This document shows, piece by piece, positions 34,593-45,916 of a stretch of DNA of 64,000 bases (position 1 is the stretch's first letter; the number at the start of each line of letters is the position of its first letter). Made by a program: the position numbers and the translations under genes. The stretch is taken from positions 33,445,787-33,509,786 of the forward strand of contig OY720346.1 of NCBI GenBank assembly GCA_963082975.1. The letters are read 5' to 3'. The notes beneath the pieces are model-generated. The model was not told the origin of the DNA, searched no databases, and was given only the letters and a program-made list of their open reading frames with translations. The stretch comes from Labia minor (lineage: Eukaryota; Arthropoda; Insecta; Dermaptera; Spongiphoridae).

Positions 34593-35223
34593 ACTGACCG
34601 ACGATAGTAAGGGAGGTATTGTTTTCACACCAAATTTCACATGTGGAGATTTTTACATATCTCAACGAATCATGCATTTTCTTAACAGAAAAAAATATTT
34701 TTAGCATGATGTCTGTCCGTCCGTCCGTCCGTATAGATGTGTACAGTCTGAACGGCTCAAAGGATTTTGATGAAATTTGGTATATGAACTTAATGCATCA
34801 GTATGATGAATTGATCAACTTTTGGTGCAAATCCGGAAACCGGAAGTGGTAGTATTAGCGATCGACGATAGGAAGGGAAGGGTTACTTTCACACCAAATT
34901 TCACATGAGGAGATTTTTTTATATATCACCACGAATCATGCACTTTGTATTGGTTTTATCCTCGGGAAAATCATATTTATTATTTTTTTCTTGATTCAAA
35001 ATTATATGACGTTATTCAGCCATTCATGACGTCACAGCCTGGTCTTGCATATATATTATAAATAAAATAGAATTAAAAATGTTTATATTTATTATTTATA
35101 TATCAATATCTGTTTTTTATTACATTAATAGATATATTAAAATTATTTGAAATTGTTTCTGTAGCTGGAAATTAATTTACTTCAAACCGTCGGTCGGTTC
35201 GGACCTGGCCACAGGTCAACTTA
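34593..35223 (+). mobile_element. Family A repeat, full-length copy
   Basis: Full-length and plus-oriented: 5' ACTGACCGACGATAG (one change from the usual cap), the hairpin GTGGAG...CTCAAC (one arm mutated), (GTCC)4, the second module AGCGATCGACGATAGG, the TGACG palindrome pair (first mutated to TGACGTTATT), the subterminal ACCGTCGGTCGGT, the perfect 3' hairpin GACCTG-GCCA-CAGGTC and end AACTTA. It lies between T runs. The plus-strand frame at 34619-34852 is not a gene. Confidence 0.75.
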
Positions 35224-36835
35224 TTTATATTATATTATTGTAAATTTTTATTTATTTTCATGATTATTTCATAAATAGTTTTTAATATACATACAATATG
35301 TAGTTGTTATTTGTCGGCAGATGTTGAAATTAACCCTTAGTCTAGCGTGAACTTGATGTCTAATTTGTGGGCTTCAACAACTCAATCGTCTTTAAACATC
35401 ACCCTTTCCAGACACACCCCAGACCCCTTACCCTCCCTCTTTTCTAAACACGAATCTCATGTTCTAATGCTACCATCACCACCCTCGCTACCTCTTGCAA
35501 TTATCTCTCTCTCTCCCTCTTAATCATTCACTTTGAAGTTCATTCGTTTTATACAGGAATAAATCCAAAGTTCAATTAATGAACAGCTAATAAATTCCTC
35601 TCTCTTACTCTCAATATAAAACCCTCTCCAATCTCTCTCTCTTTCACTAAGTATTTCCCAATCTCCCTCTTTCTCTCTCTCTCTCTCCCTCTCATTTCTA
35701 CTTTTAATTGAATCCTCTCACTTCGAAATTAAACATGTAAAGTTAATTAAATTGGAAGTTGTTGCCATCGAACAGATAAATTTAAAAAATAAATTTATAA
35801 GAGTTTTTTTTATAAAAATATATAAATTTTAATTTAATATGAACTGATATATTCATAGACAAAGGGAAGTCAAATAAAATAGAAAACAATTCAATATTCA
35901 ATATAAGGCCTTTGAACTTTCAACAATTTATCAAATAAAATATTTTAAGATTAATGAATATATAAATATAGATAATACAAAGTATTTAAACAATTTCATT
36001 ATATATTATGAGAATTATAATATATTATTTAAATATATATTGAAAAATACTTTGGAAGTTTTTGATGCATAAATAAATTTGGCAAACTTTCATAAATGTG
36101 TTTTAACTTTACTCGTATTATAATAAAAAGAATATCTGAAAAAAATCTATTAAATTCAACAAGAGTAATGATTTCAAGAATCTTCATAAAAGAAAATGAA
36201 TGATTTTTATTATTTATTTTCTTTTATCAGGTAAGGTAATCAAACTTTATAAACACCCGGATCTTCTTGTATTCTTGGGTTCTAGACTCTCCGACCTAGT
36301 TTACCTACCAAAACCTCCCTCCTATTTATTATTCATTGGTTATGAAAGGCATTAGGAACCGCACAAGCATTACTTCAGAACATTTATCAACATCTAAAGA
36401 CAGACGTTTTCCCTATTTTAAAGACTAGTCAAAAAATAGCTTATTATTATTAACTTATTATTAGAACATAACAAGATAATTCATAACTAGTTTATCTGTC
36501 AAACTTTAATAATTTTTATCTCGTAAACTAGAAGAGACCGAGAAATATTCCATAAAGAAAGTTTCTTTGGAATTAAAAAAGGAATCCACTGGCAAAGTTT
36601 TATCCAAATGCCTGAAGCTTCCCGTTTTATAAACAATTACCATTATATACAATATATATATATATATATATATGTATATGATATTTGATTTAAAATAAAT
36701 AAACTGTTCTCTGTTGAATGTTTTTATCTTGTTTGTATTATATATATATTTTTTTATTGCAATATAATATATTGAGTTTTAAAAATAAAATAATATAATT
36801 ATTATTTGCACCTGGAACTGGAGAGTCACATCTTA
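35224..36835. other. Intergenic DNA with long CT-rich tracts
   Basis: Pyrimidine-rich sequence at about 35400-35530 and 35600-35700 with runs of CTCTCTCT. No gene recognised. A TA repeat is near 36655-36672. Confidence 0.45.
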
Positions 36836-36889
36836 AAATCGAAAGAGCCACATGCGGCTCGCGAGCCGCAGGTTGCCGACCACTACTAT
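36836..36889. mobile_element. hAT-type terminal fragment
   Basis: GAGCCACATGCGGCTCGCGAG continues into CCGCAGGTTGCCGACCACT, the well-known end of a widespread hAT group (inverse CAG.GGTCGGCAACCTGCGG). It contains the palindrome CGGCTCGCGAGCCG. Only one end is visible. Confidence 0.6.
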
Positions 36890-37009
36890 CCCAACCTCAA
36901 ACTAATCTTACCAGCCATTCTAAACGTTTTTTGATAATGTATAATTTTCTTCCAGAATCAAGTGTAATAAATAATGTTTTGTTATTCAATGACTTGGTTT
37001 TAATTTAAG

Positions 37010-37568
37010 TTAATTTGATTTAATCTCTGAGTTAATTAAATTTATATTCTTTTCAATAAACATTTCTATCTTTCCAAATTTGATCAGTGATTTTGAAGTG
37101 ATGTGCATTATTTGGAATGTCTCAATTTGATCTCCATTAATGGCATCATTAATTTCGCAGTATCTATCACTCAACTGTCTAGTTAATCTCTGTTCTATCT
37201 CTAATAGAGAAGTCTTAATAACTGTAATATCATATTTGTTTGGTGCTAATATTGGGTAATTAGGTTGTTCTTTCACAACATTGTATGTTAAATCAGGCTG
37301 GTGCATTTTAATCATATTATCCAATTTGGATTCATCCCCCCATATGCATTCAAATCTGTTTCAATTTTGAATCTTCTGAGATTAACCCATTCCTCTTTAT
37401 ATTTGTTTTGGTTTCGATATCAAAAGTCATTTTATCAACCTGCTGCACCCATTTATTGTTATATAGCAACGCTTTGGTTGTTGAGAGAGAAATAATTAAA
37501 TAGGGAAAAGCAATTAAAAGAAACAATGGAGCTGGGAAACTGTATAAAACTATACAAATAATAAACAA
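37010..37568 (-). pseudogene. Unidentified coding-like region in two overlapping frames
   Basis: The minus strand has two consecutive open frames of protein-like composition. The first (37568-37350, 72 codons) begins with a strongly hydrophobic stretch (residues 1-33, including IVLYSFPAPLFLLIAFPYLI) like a signal or membrane segment, followed by a polar domain. The second continues, in another frame, to 37010 with a hydrophilic sequence including SLLEIEQRLTRQL, which could be a coiled coil. The change of frame near 37345 suggests a single ancestral gene with a frameshift. I do not recognise the family; a decayed host gene, a transposon envelope-type protein or another integrated element are all possible. 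Confidence 0.3.
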
Positions 37569-37569
37569 T

Positions 37570-38278
37570 AAATTAATAATTTCAAATCAAAAATAATCAA
37601 TATTTAGTAGAATTTTTTTTCATTAGTCAAGTCAGAACTAACATACACCTATATACACCAATACCTCACATTGTGCCACAAACACGACGCAAAGTGAATA
37701 AAGATTTTCTATAGCAAACCTTGTAAAGATCGAAGATAGGTTCCAGGGTTACGAAAATACTACCTTTTAAAAAGAGAATTGAACTATAAGTAAACATTTA
37801 AAGAACAAAAATAATATAAAATTACATACATACAAAAAAAACAAAAAAAAAACGTATTCAATTAAAACAAAATTAAAATTAACAACTGTCTGATGTGTTC
37901 ATAGTGACTGTTGTCGTATGTCGTCTTTCTTTCACAAAATATTGGTCCAATGTTTGCTGAACATATTATTATTGAATTTACACATCTAGATGAAACGAAC
38001 AATTCAATGTATAATTAATATCTATTTAGAAATCAATTAAAATTAATAAATAATAATAAATAAATTAACTTTAAATTAATTAACCCAAAACAACGCACAG
38101 TGAAAATTAGTACTAATTAAGCAGCGACGCAACAAAAAAAAAACATAAAACGAAAAGAGGCAAAGCAAGGTATTGGTGTATTAATATATAGTTTGGAAGA
38201 ATTAATTTTTTCAATCTTATAGTTACCAATAAACAACACATTTTTTTTCTTTTGAATTTAAAAGGCTCTTCATTGAAA
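37570..38278. other. A+T-rich intergenic DNA
   Basis: No gene recognised. Confidence 0.45.
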
Positions 38279-38886
38279 TAAGTTGACCTGTGGCCAGGAC
38301 CGGCGGTTTGAATTAAATTAATTTCCAGCTACAGAAACAATTTCAAATAATTTTAATATATCTATTAATGTAATAAAAAACAGATATGGATAGAACCTAA
38401 ATATTTTTAATTTTATTTTATTTATAATATATATGTAAGACCAGGCTGTGACGTCATGAATGGTTGGATGACGTCATATAATTTTAAATTAAGAAAAAAA
38501 CTAATAAGATGATTTTTCTCGAGAATAAAACCAATACAAAATGGATGATTCGTGGTGATATGTAAAAAATCTCCTTATGTGAAATTTGGTGCGAAAATAA
38601 TCCTTACCTTCCTATCGTCGATCGCTAATACTACCACTTCAGGTTTCCGGATTCGCACCAAAAGTTGATCAATTCATCATACTGATTAAGTAAATATACC
38701 AAATTTCATCAAAATCCATTCAGCCGTTCAGACTGTACACATCTATACGGACGGACGGACGGACAGACATCATGCTAAAAATACTTTTTTCTGTTACGAA
38801 AATGCATGATTCGTGGAGATATGTAAAAATCTCCACATGTGAAATTTGGTGTGAAAACAATACCTCCCTTACTATCGTCGGTCGGT
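38279..38886 (-). mobile_element. Family A repeat, nearly full-length copy
   Basis: Minus orientation: 3' end TAAGTTGACCTGTGGCCAGG (perfect stem ACCTG/CAGGT), a short deletion in the subterminal repeat, both TGACGTCA palindromes at about 38450 and 38469, two ACGATAGG/ACGATAGT modules, (GGAC)n, and 5' cap at 38886. It is flanked by A on both sides in this orientation, meaning T^T on the element strand. Confidence 0.75.
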
Positions 38887-39202
38887 AAAAACGAGAAATG
38901 CCTCTTCTCATGTATTGGAGTGAACAACAAAATCCCAGAGCCAGAAAAGTTTCACCAAAATAATTTGAAAAATAAAACATTTAAAAATAGGAAAATTGAA
39001 AACTCTCACGCTTAAAACAAGTCAACAATTCCTCCTTTTAAGACTTAATTACCTTTATTATGATATATTATTTTATTTAATTTTAATTTAAAAAATAGCT
39101 TTTTTACAATTACAAAAAAGTGCAAAAATAAAATTAAAATGTTTGTGTATAAATTAAAAAATTAACACATACATTAAAACTGATAATACATTATATATAC
39201 GA

Positions 39203-39203
<1 letters not shown>

Positions 39204-39244
<41 letters not shown>
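39204..39244. repeat. (TA)n microsatellite
   Basis: About 20 TA units. Confidence 0.9.
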
Positions 39245-39247
<3 letters not shown>

Positions 39248-39760
39248 CCCGGGTTCAATTCCCGGGTTGTTATTAATGTATATCTAGATACCATAGATAA
39301 TATTTTATTTAAAATCATTTATTAAATACATTATTTTCTATATTTAATATATAATAGGGTTATAACCATGAATAGAAATAAAAAAATGTTTTTTTTGTTC
39401 ATTGATATAGATTAGTTTTCACTATCTCCATTCACAATTTCTTTAACAAATTTTTTTTTTCTCAATATCTGACTTTCGTATTCCCCTCCATCTCTCTTTC
39501 ACTCTTCTTCTCTCTATCCAACCATACACTCCTATTACCATCAGTTTACCCTTCTCAGTAACACAAATCACAATTGACCAATAAAGACCTTTCATAAAAT
39601 AGATTGTATTTTGAGAAGTCCTTGACGTGTTATTCCTTTACCTAAAAAAAATCTGATATCAAACCATGTATTATACTTTTAATGCGCCATTTGGACTATC
39701 CATTAGACCACCCTCTATCTCTTTCTTATTTCATATATATATATTGATATAGATATATAA

Positions 39761-39783
39761 AGAGAGAGAGAGAGAGAGAGAGA
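39761..39783. repeat. (GA)n microsatellite
   Basis: Eleven AG units. Confidence 0.9.
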
Positions 39784-40291
39784 TTTTTATTTATCCCAAA
39801 GCAAAAGTTGGCCCTTAACAAACTGACAACAAATGGTGTCTTTCCATTCCATTTTATACAATTTATAAAGTGAAAAAAAAGTATTTAGTTAAAAAAAATA
39901 TTTTATTTTTTTTTTATTTCTTATAAATGAAAAAAGTTCTTTCTTATTTGTCATTTCACCTCTATTGTTTTATTTATTCATTCTAACATATAATATAAAT
40001 ATTTTATTCCAGCACTTGAGTAAAAGGATTTATTTTTTAAGATAAATAAATATAAGTATAAATATATTTTTTTAATTTCTTAAAATATTATCTCAATTCC
40101 TTTTATTTTGTCTCAAATATTCAATTCTTATCAATATCATTCAATAATTGAGAGAATATTACATTATGTTATTCTTAAAGCATATAAAGGGTGTCCCAAA
40201 ATTAACGCAAGATTTGAATTAAATAGAAAACACAGTTTTTAGTCTTTTGATTGTAATTTTTTTAATGATTCATAAAGTACATAGGATAGGG

Positions 40292-40693
40292 TTATTTATG
40301 GAATAACAGATCGGGCAAATGGCCTCCGCGGCTTTGCATACACATACGCACTCGTTTGTCGAAATTTTCCATGACCGTTCTGCATAAATGTGGCTGAATT
40401 TCGTTGATGCAACGTTGAATCTCCTCCTTTAATGCACGCGTAGTTGTGGGCTTATAAACGTAGACCTGTGATTTTAGATATCCCCATAAAAAGAAATCTA
40501 ATGGTGTTAAATCACACGATCTAGGGGGCCAATTCTGATCACCGAAACGAGAGAGTACACGACCTGGAAATGTCTCATGCAGTAATTGAAGTGTTTCACG
40601 GGCTGTATGGCATGTGGCACCGTCTTGTTGAAACCACATAAATGTGTGATTTAACACCATTAGATTTCTTTTTATGGGGATATCTAAAATCAC
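40292..40693 (-). pseudogene. DD41D transposase C-terminal part
   Basis: 133 codons on the minus strand. The sequence WFQQDGATCHTARETLQLLH carries the second catalytic Asp (codon at 40622-40624). CDLTPLDFFLWGYLKSQVYV carries the third Asp (PLD, codon at 40496-40498). Exactly 41 residues lie between them, the DD41D signature of one IS630/Tc1/mariner lineage. The C-terminus is RMCMQSRGGHLPDLLFHK. The N-terminal DNA-binding domain and first Asp are absent, and the upstream start region is formed from the inverse arm, so it cannot be functional alone. Confidence 0.8.
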
Positions 40694-40866
40694 AGGTCTA
40701 CGTCAATAAGCCCACAACTACGCGTGCATTAAAGGAGATTCAACGTTACATCAACGAAATTCAGCCACATTTATGCAGAACGGTCATGGAAAATTTCGAC
40801 AAACGAGTGCGTATGTGTATGCAAAGCCGCGGAGGCCATTTGCCCGATGTGTTATTCCATAAATAA
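40642..40866 (+). pseudogene. Inverse copy of DD41D transposase C-terminus
   Basis: The right arm encodes the same C-terminal piece on the plus strand, from CDLTPLDFFLWGYLKSQVYV to LPDVLFHK, with one residue lost (EEI to EI) by a 3-bp deletion. It has no QQDGA block. Confidence 0.8.
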
Positions 40867-40971
40867 CCCTATCCTATGTACTTTATGAGTCATTAAAAAA
40901 ATTACAATCAAAAGACTAAAAACTGTGTTTTCTATTTAATTCAAATCTTGCGTTAATTTTGGGACACCCTT

Positions 40972-41860
40972 TAGTATAAGATTTTATATTTTTGTTGTTG
41001 AAATTTATTCTTTAGTGAGTGGTTAGTAATACGAATATTATAATAAATATTTGACTAACATTTGAATAACATTTGACTTTTTTGTTTTTCATTTATTTTC
41101 ATTTTAAATTACCAAACTTCCGTAAAAACACTCATACATTATATAATTTCCGATATGCTTTTTAGCTAGTTTAATTTATACAAGCCCAATTATATGACAA
41201 TTTATATATTATATATTATATGAAATCTGCTATTTGTGATATAAATTGTAGAAATAAATTTTCAGCTAAAGTATAAAAGCAATTAATCCTATTAATTTAT
41301 GAGAATTTTTATAAAATATTTTATTAGAATAACTTGAAATAATAGAAAATTTTAAACTAGAATATAAATATAAAATTGATACAAAAAACTAAATAAAAAC
41401 TTTTTAACATTTCAACTATGATAAAACTTATTTTTTATAATATAAGTAATAGATAAATAAGATTTCAAATTTTAGTATAAAAGTTTTGATATTAAAAGTT
41501 TAGAAGCTTTTTCATAGGAATTATAGAAATTACCATTAATAAGTAATTAATGAATTTTTAAAGCTATTTTTACATAATTAAAATCCCTTTTTTATTTTGT
41601 GTAATTAAATAATATATAGAGAGAGATATTGTAATATATAAGCATAAAAATGCCTTTTAATAGGGAAATGTCATTAAGATTCTATAAATAAACCTTTAAA
41701 ACAAATATTGATATTCTCACATCCACTTACATTTTAGGACAAATACCTAAAATGCGGACAATGTAAATGAAATAGGATTGCTTGATAAATGGGACATTAT
41801 ATCATGTATCCAACCTTTTCAAGTGCTTATAAATTACACACATATTTCTTAAAATTACTG
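40972..41860. other. A+T-rich intergenic DNA
   Basis: Nothing recognised. Confidence 0.5.
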
Positions 41861-42237
41861 AGAACTGACTGTTGATCACAGGTGTGCAGTTTAGGGTGTG
41901 AGTTAATGTAAGAGTGTCCAAGGGCTGCTAGGAAGTGATAGAGAGGCATCCTGCTTGATAGAATGAAGAGTATAAGATCATTATTCTTGATGGATACTGA
42001 TGGTCTGTGATGGAGAGAATAGAGAGGCAGCATCTCTAATTGTAAGTGATACGATAGTGCCAGAAACATACATCGAATCCAAACATAGAAGTTATTTTTC
42101 AATGAAGATGTATAATTTTATGCCTAGAAGGAACCCCAGAGAAAGAACGCCACTGGGAGGATCAACATTAGTCCTACCTTCCCTTGAACTCTATAGTATA
42201 GAGTCTATACTATCAATAATGAACAGCTAAGTGGTCG
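41861..42237. other. Unclassified less-A+T-rich island
   Basis: About 375 bp of clearly more balanced composition. It holds a 91-codon minus-strand frame (42102-41827) and a 76-codon plus-strand frame (42000-42230). Neither shows a domain I recognise. The right part has a palindrome, CTATAGTATAGAGTCTATACTAT, near 42190-42212 (positions approximate). It could be an exon, a non-coding RNA or an unknown repeat. Confidence 0.25.
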
Positions 42238-43050
42238 ACCCTTTATTTAACATTTCCTATTGATAAGTAATATAAAGTTTGATATATCAATAACATTAAA
42301 ATAAATAAACTTTATAAATCAATTAAAATGATTAGTACCTGTTTCAAATTCGTAAATATAAAGTTTAATATTAATATATTGTTGATAGTAATTTAAAACA
42401 AAAAATAAATATATTTAAATATTTACCAATTAATTTATAAATAATAATTTAGAATTATATCATATTAAATGGCTCCAATTGTTTCATTAAATATTTAAAT
42501 TAAAATTTATTCATTCGTTCGTTTAAGATAAAAGTGACATCTTCGCAAACATACACAAATAAACAAACAAAATAGAGAGGAAATAGTAATACAAATAAAA
42601 TTATTGAAGTGAATAAAAAGAAAAATGTGAAAAGAATGATGGATTTTTTGTTTTATTTATCCCTAAGTACGATTTATTTACTTTTCCAATTATCATTTTG
42701 TTTTATTATTATTAATAGTAATAGTAATTTTCTTCTCTTTATATATTCAAGGATCTTAAAAAGAATCATAGAATAAATCAAAAATAAATGAAAGAATCGT
42801 ATTTTATCTCGTATATCGTATTTTTCTGAGATTGATGATATACACAATCACTCAAAAGCAGAGACAGAAATTTTTAAATTTATAATCTATATAAAGAAAT
42901 AAACCAAAAAAAGAGGAAAATGTGTTTGAATAAATCTTTATATTTGAATAAATAATAAAAAAAAATGAAATAGGAAAAAAAATGTTTGATTTCATCCATC
43001 ATGAATAATATTTATTTTCTAAAAGTAATTTTTAATATAATTATATACAC
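42238..43050. other. A+T-rich intergenic DNA
   Basis: Nothing recognised. Confidence 0.5.
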
Positions 43051-43945
43051 CTATTTATCGATTTACACGGTTTCACTTTTACACGGTTTTTAAAATATGA
43101 ATTTAAAAAAAAAAATTTCACACATTTTTTAATTCCGTTCGATTTGTTTACATTGATAGTAATAAATAATTCTAGGAAACCCATTTATTACAAACTAAAA
43201 AGTAGAACAAAATGCTGGATCTTCTTTGAGTATAAGCACAGTTTCATATGTAAGAGATGCTGCAATGGAAAATATGAAACAAGATATTACTAGAAGATGC
43301 CACTCAAAAACGGATTTCAATTGATATTAAACATAATTACAAATAAATCATTGAAGATTCATGGAAAAATTAAAAATCAGTTACCTCTACAGGTGAAAAG
43401 AAGCCTTTTTCTAGCGATTTAAACAAAGGCATTCTTTACATAATCTAAAATTAAAGTGAGATCAAGAATCTGCTGATTCAGATGCAGCTCAACAAAATCA
43501 AATGTTGAACGAGTTCTTATATTTCGGCGAAATTTTAAATAATGCTTAACTCAATATGAGGAGGTCTATAAGGATTTGACCAAAAACCAAACACAATTGT
43601 TAATTACGAATTTCATTACCAAGGTTCAGCGACCTGAAATTAATTCTTATTCATCTAACAACGAAAGTGAATTGCACCAAATACTATCGAGTGATGAAAT
43701 GACATCATAGTAAACAGGAAGAAAAAAGGAAGAGTCTATGAAAGTGATAGCAGTAAATAATGAAATTTTTGGTTCAATTATTTAATTTATATTTCTTATT
43801 TCTATACGTAAAAAGAATCATATACACTATTATTATTTTTATGTTTTTAAGCTGTTTTTAGTTTTATTTTACTTTGAAATAAATAACTGAATTTGACATA
43901 TTTAATTTATTTTCGATTTACACGGTTTTACGTATAAAAATCATC
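43051..43945 (+). pseudogene. Decayed pogo/Tigger-like DNA transposon
   Basis: The subterminal motif CGATTTACACGGTTT occurs near both ends (43059 and 43913) and a further TTTACACGGTTTTT follows the left one, as in pogo/Tigger ends. Between them, broken plus-strand frames read like a pogo-type transposase: EKKPFSSDL, ESADSDAAQQNQMLNEFLYF (compare ..SADTEAA..). The right end CATCGACTTTCTCTGGATCGAGG resembles a Tigger-type terminus. There are many stops and no intact ORF. Confidence 0.4.
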
Positions 43946-44367
43946 GACTTTCTCTGGATCGAGGGAAATCTTATCTTATTAAGCTAGTTAAAATTGTTTG
44001 TATATATAGCCTCTCTAACGATGTTTTTGAAATTCACACTAGATATAGTATTTAAAAAGAAAAATTGAGTTTTATTGATCATATCTCTAGAAAAATACAT
44101 CTTCATTAGTTTTTTCTTAATTTAAATTTATATATGGATGATGTCATAAATGACATCCATATTGAAATTTGACTCCCGCCTTTTTTTAAAGGATATTGTA
44201 TTAATATTTTTTTATATTTAAAATATTTTAAAATTTTTTATTTAATTTCGAAATAAAATTAAAAATATATATTTTAATAATATTTTATAATTATAAATTA
44301 CGATATATATTTATCATTGTTCCAATAAAAAAAAATATTCATGCACTTAGAAACAAACCTAATAATA
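43946..44367. other. A+T-rich DNA
   Basis: The segment near 44080-44165 (CTAGAAAAATACATCTTCATTAG-like and TGATGTCATAAATGACATCC) resembles a diverged internal piece of family A, but is too short and diverged to call. Confidence 0.3.
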
Positions 44368-44483
44368 TAACGGAATTTTGTAAATTAAACCACATATTGT
44401 GTGATATTTGTTATTGTAAATTTATTCAAAAAATACAAACATATACACAACATGTATGTGGTTTAATTTACAAAATTCCGTTA
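44368..44483. mobile_element. 116-bp MITE with perfect 29-bp TIRs
   Basis: TAACGGAATTTTGTAAATTA and nine further bases at 44368-44396 are repeated exactly in inverse at 44455-44483. The element is flanked by TA on both sides (44366-44367, 44484-44485). The interior is also partly complementary (TTGTGTGATATTTG against its right-hand partner), so the whole element nearly folds into one hairpin. It is probably a Tc1/mariner-dependent MITE. Confidence 0.8.
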
Positions 44484-44581
44484 TAAATAAAAACAACCAC
44501 CAAAGCTTTAATAATTTAATACCTAATAATACATATTTATGTATTATTGAGGACCCCAGTTCAATTCATTTTAATCAGATT

Positions 44582-44679
44582 GATGCAATGATGCAACATT
44601 TAATAATTGTAATAAATAATTAAAGAATTGTATATTAATATTTTTTAAAGGGTCGAGCGAGAGCCCGGTGTCCCAGGTA
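44582..44679 (+). repeat. Dispersed repeat C, copy 2
   Basis: Matches 16549-16645 from GATGCAATGATG to CGGTGTCCCAGGTA. Confidence 0.55.
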
Positions 44680-44730
44680 TTAATATTGGTAGCCAAACCC
44701 AATAATAATGGATCATTTTTTTTAACTTAA

Positions 44731-44760
44731 GTACCGAGCCGAGGCTCGGGGTCCCGGTAC
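44731..44760. repeat. Strong G+C-rich hairpin
   Basis: Outer GTACCG...CGGTAC around an inner perfect CCGAGCC-GA-GGCTCGG stem, in otherwise A+T-rich DNA. It is related in form to 3160-3190 and lies 50 bp after repeat C. Probably a repeat terminus. Confidence 0.5.
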
Positions 44761-45916
44761 TGGCTGTAATTGAATATAAATAAAAACTAATAATTAATTT
44801 CTATAGATCTATTTAAAATTTAAATTTAAAGTAAATTTAATTGAAATTTAACATTGTTTTATAATTTAATAATGAAAAATGATATTATTATATTATAATA
44901 ATTAATGTGGAATTTGATTCCATTGTCATTCTTACAAATAACAATAAATAAAAGAAAGTAAGTGACATTCTCCCACCAATTTTGTTTCGTTGAGTGCAAT
45001 GAGAGATAGTAAACCAATTTTTTTTTTTGTCTTTCTTAACTTTTCCTTCCTTTTTTTGTTAAATCTATTTTTTGTCGATTTTTTGTTGTTGTTTTGTTCT
45101 ATTATTTTACTTTAAACAAGAGCGCTTGTTGACAACAAAGTTTGATAAATATTTGATTTCAAACTTTTGTCAACTTTATTAAAAGACTGAGGAAAAGAGA
45201 AGAGTTGAATGGGTGTATGTGTGAATAAGTGGAAAAGAGAGAGGAAGTAAAAAGAGAAGAAAAAAGAGAAAAATCAAAAGAATAGGTGAGAAAAAAATTG
45301 TATATGAGTGGGTGGATAGGGATGAAAGAATGAATGAGGAGTGGATTTGAGGAACAAATTGTGACTCTATTGACTAGGTTGGAAAAAGAGTTTGATGGGG
45401 TGATGGTGGTGATAATGGAAAGGGGAATAAAGTGGGTGTCGAAAAAATATATAGGTATACAAGAAGTATGAACAACTATTCAAGTTGATAGAGGAGTTTT
45501 AAGGTCACAATCAGACATTCATATACACACACACACACACTCATATACTAAATATACTAAAAGAAAAAAAAATTCAATTTGCTTCGTTAAGTTTGAAATC
45601 CTTTATATTCGTAACAACTCTTGACTTTGTTAACTTATTTTCAAGGTTCATTTAACACTTAACAAATTAAGAAGAATATCTAATGAGTTTTTAGTGAGGA
45701 GCGCTTTTAGGGTTGTTACGGTGGATGGGTGGGTTTTTAATGTTAATGGATATTTAATCTGTATACATACAATATATATATATATATATTTAAATTTAAA
45801 AATTATAAAATAATAATTTAAGAAAGAGAAAAATATTAAAATTAATTATATATGAATGAATTTATAATTTACATGTTAATAAATACGATATATATATAAT
45901 ATTATATACTTATTAT
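44761..45916. other. Intergenic DNA with purine-rich stretch
   Basis: The stretch 45180-45440 is strongly purine-rich on the plus strand (many GAGAGA, GAAGAG, GGGTGG). No gene recognised. Confidence 0.45.

Larger units (their letters stand above)
38887..40186. other. Intergenic DNA with TA and GA microsatellites
   Basis: A TA repeat at 39204-39244 leads directly into CCCGGGTTCAATTCCCGGG (39248-39266), a hairpin that is also a tRNA T-arm/B-box-like sequence and is probably a SINE or tRNA remnant. (GA)n is at 39761-39783. No gene. Confidence 0.45.
40187..40971. mobile_element. Fold-back DD41D element forming a 330-bp-arm hairpin
   Basis: A 785-bp element flanked by TA on both sides. The left arm (40187-40517) and right arm (40644-40971) are inverse copies, about 98% identical by eye. 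Differences include a 3-bp deletion near 40734, TT/CA near 40706 and single changes. They are separated by a 126-bp loop (40518-40643). Each arm is the 3' end and C-terminal coding part of a DD41D transposon; the loop carries the block with the catalytic QQDGATCHTA. The structure arose by inverted duplication of a truncated element. Read-through RNA would fold into long double-stranded RNA. Confidence 0.9.

Noticed and set aside
34619-34852. Frames with FSHQISHVEIFTYL that recur at 34619, 38720 and 52266
   Set aside because: They are translations of the family A 5' module; the repetition reflects the repeat, not a gene family.
39243-39270. Possible tRNA gene at CCCGGGTTCAATTCCCGGG
   Set aside because: Only a T-arm-like hairpin is present; the sequence to the left is a TA repeat, so no acceptor, D or anticodon arms.
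44731-44760. Rho-independent-type terminator
   Set aside because: A strong hairpin, but there is no upstream gene and the context is eukaryotic repeats.
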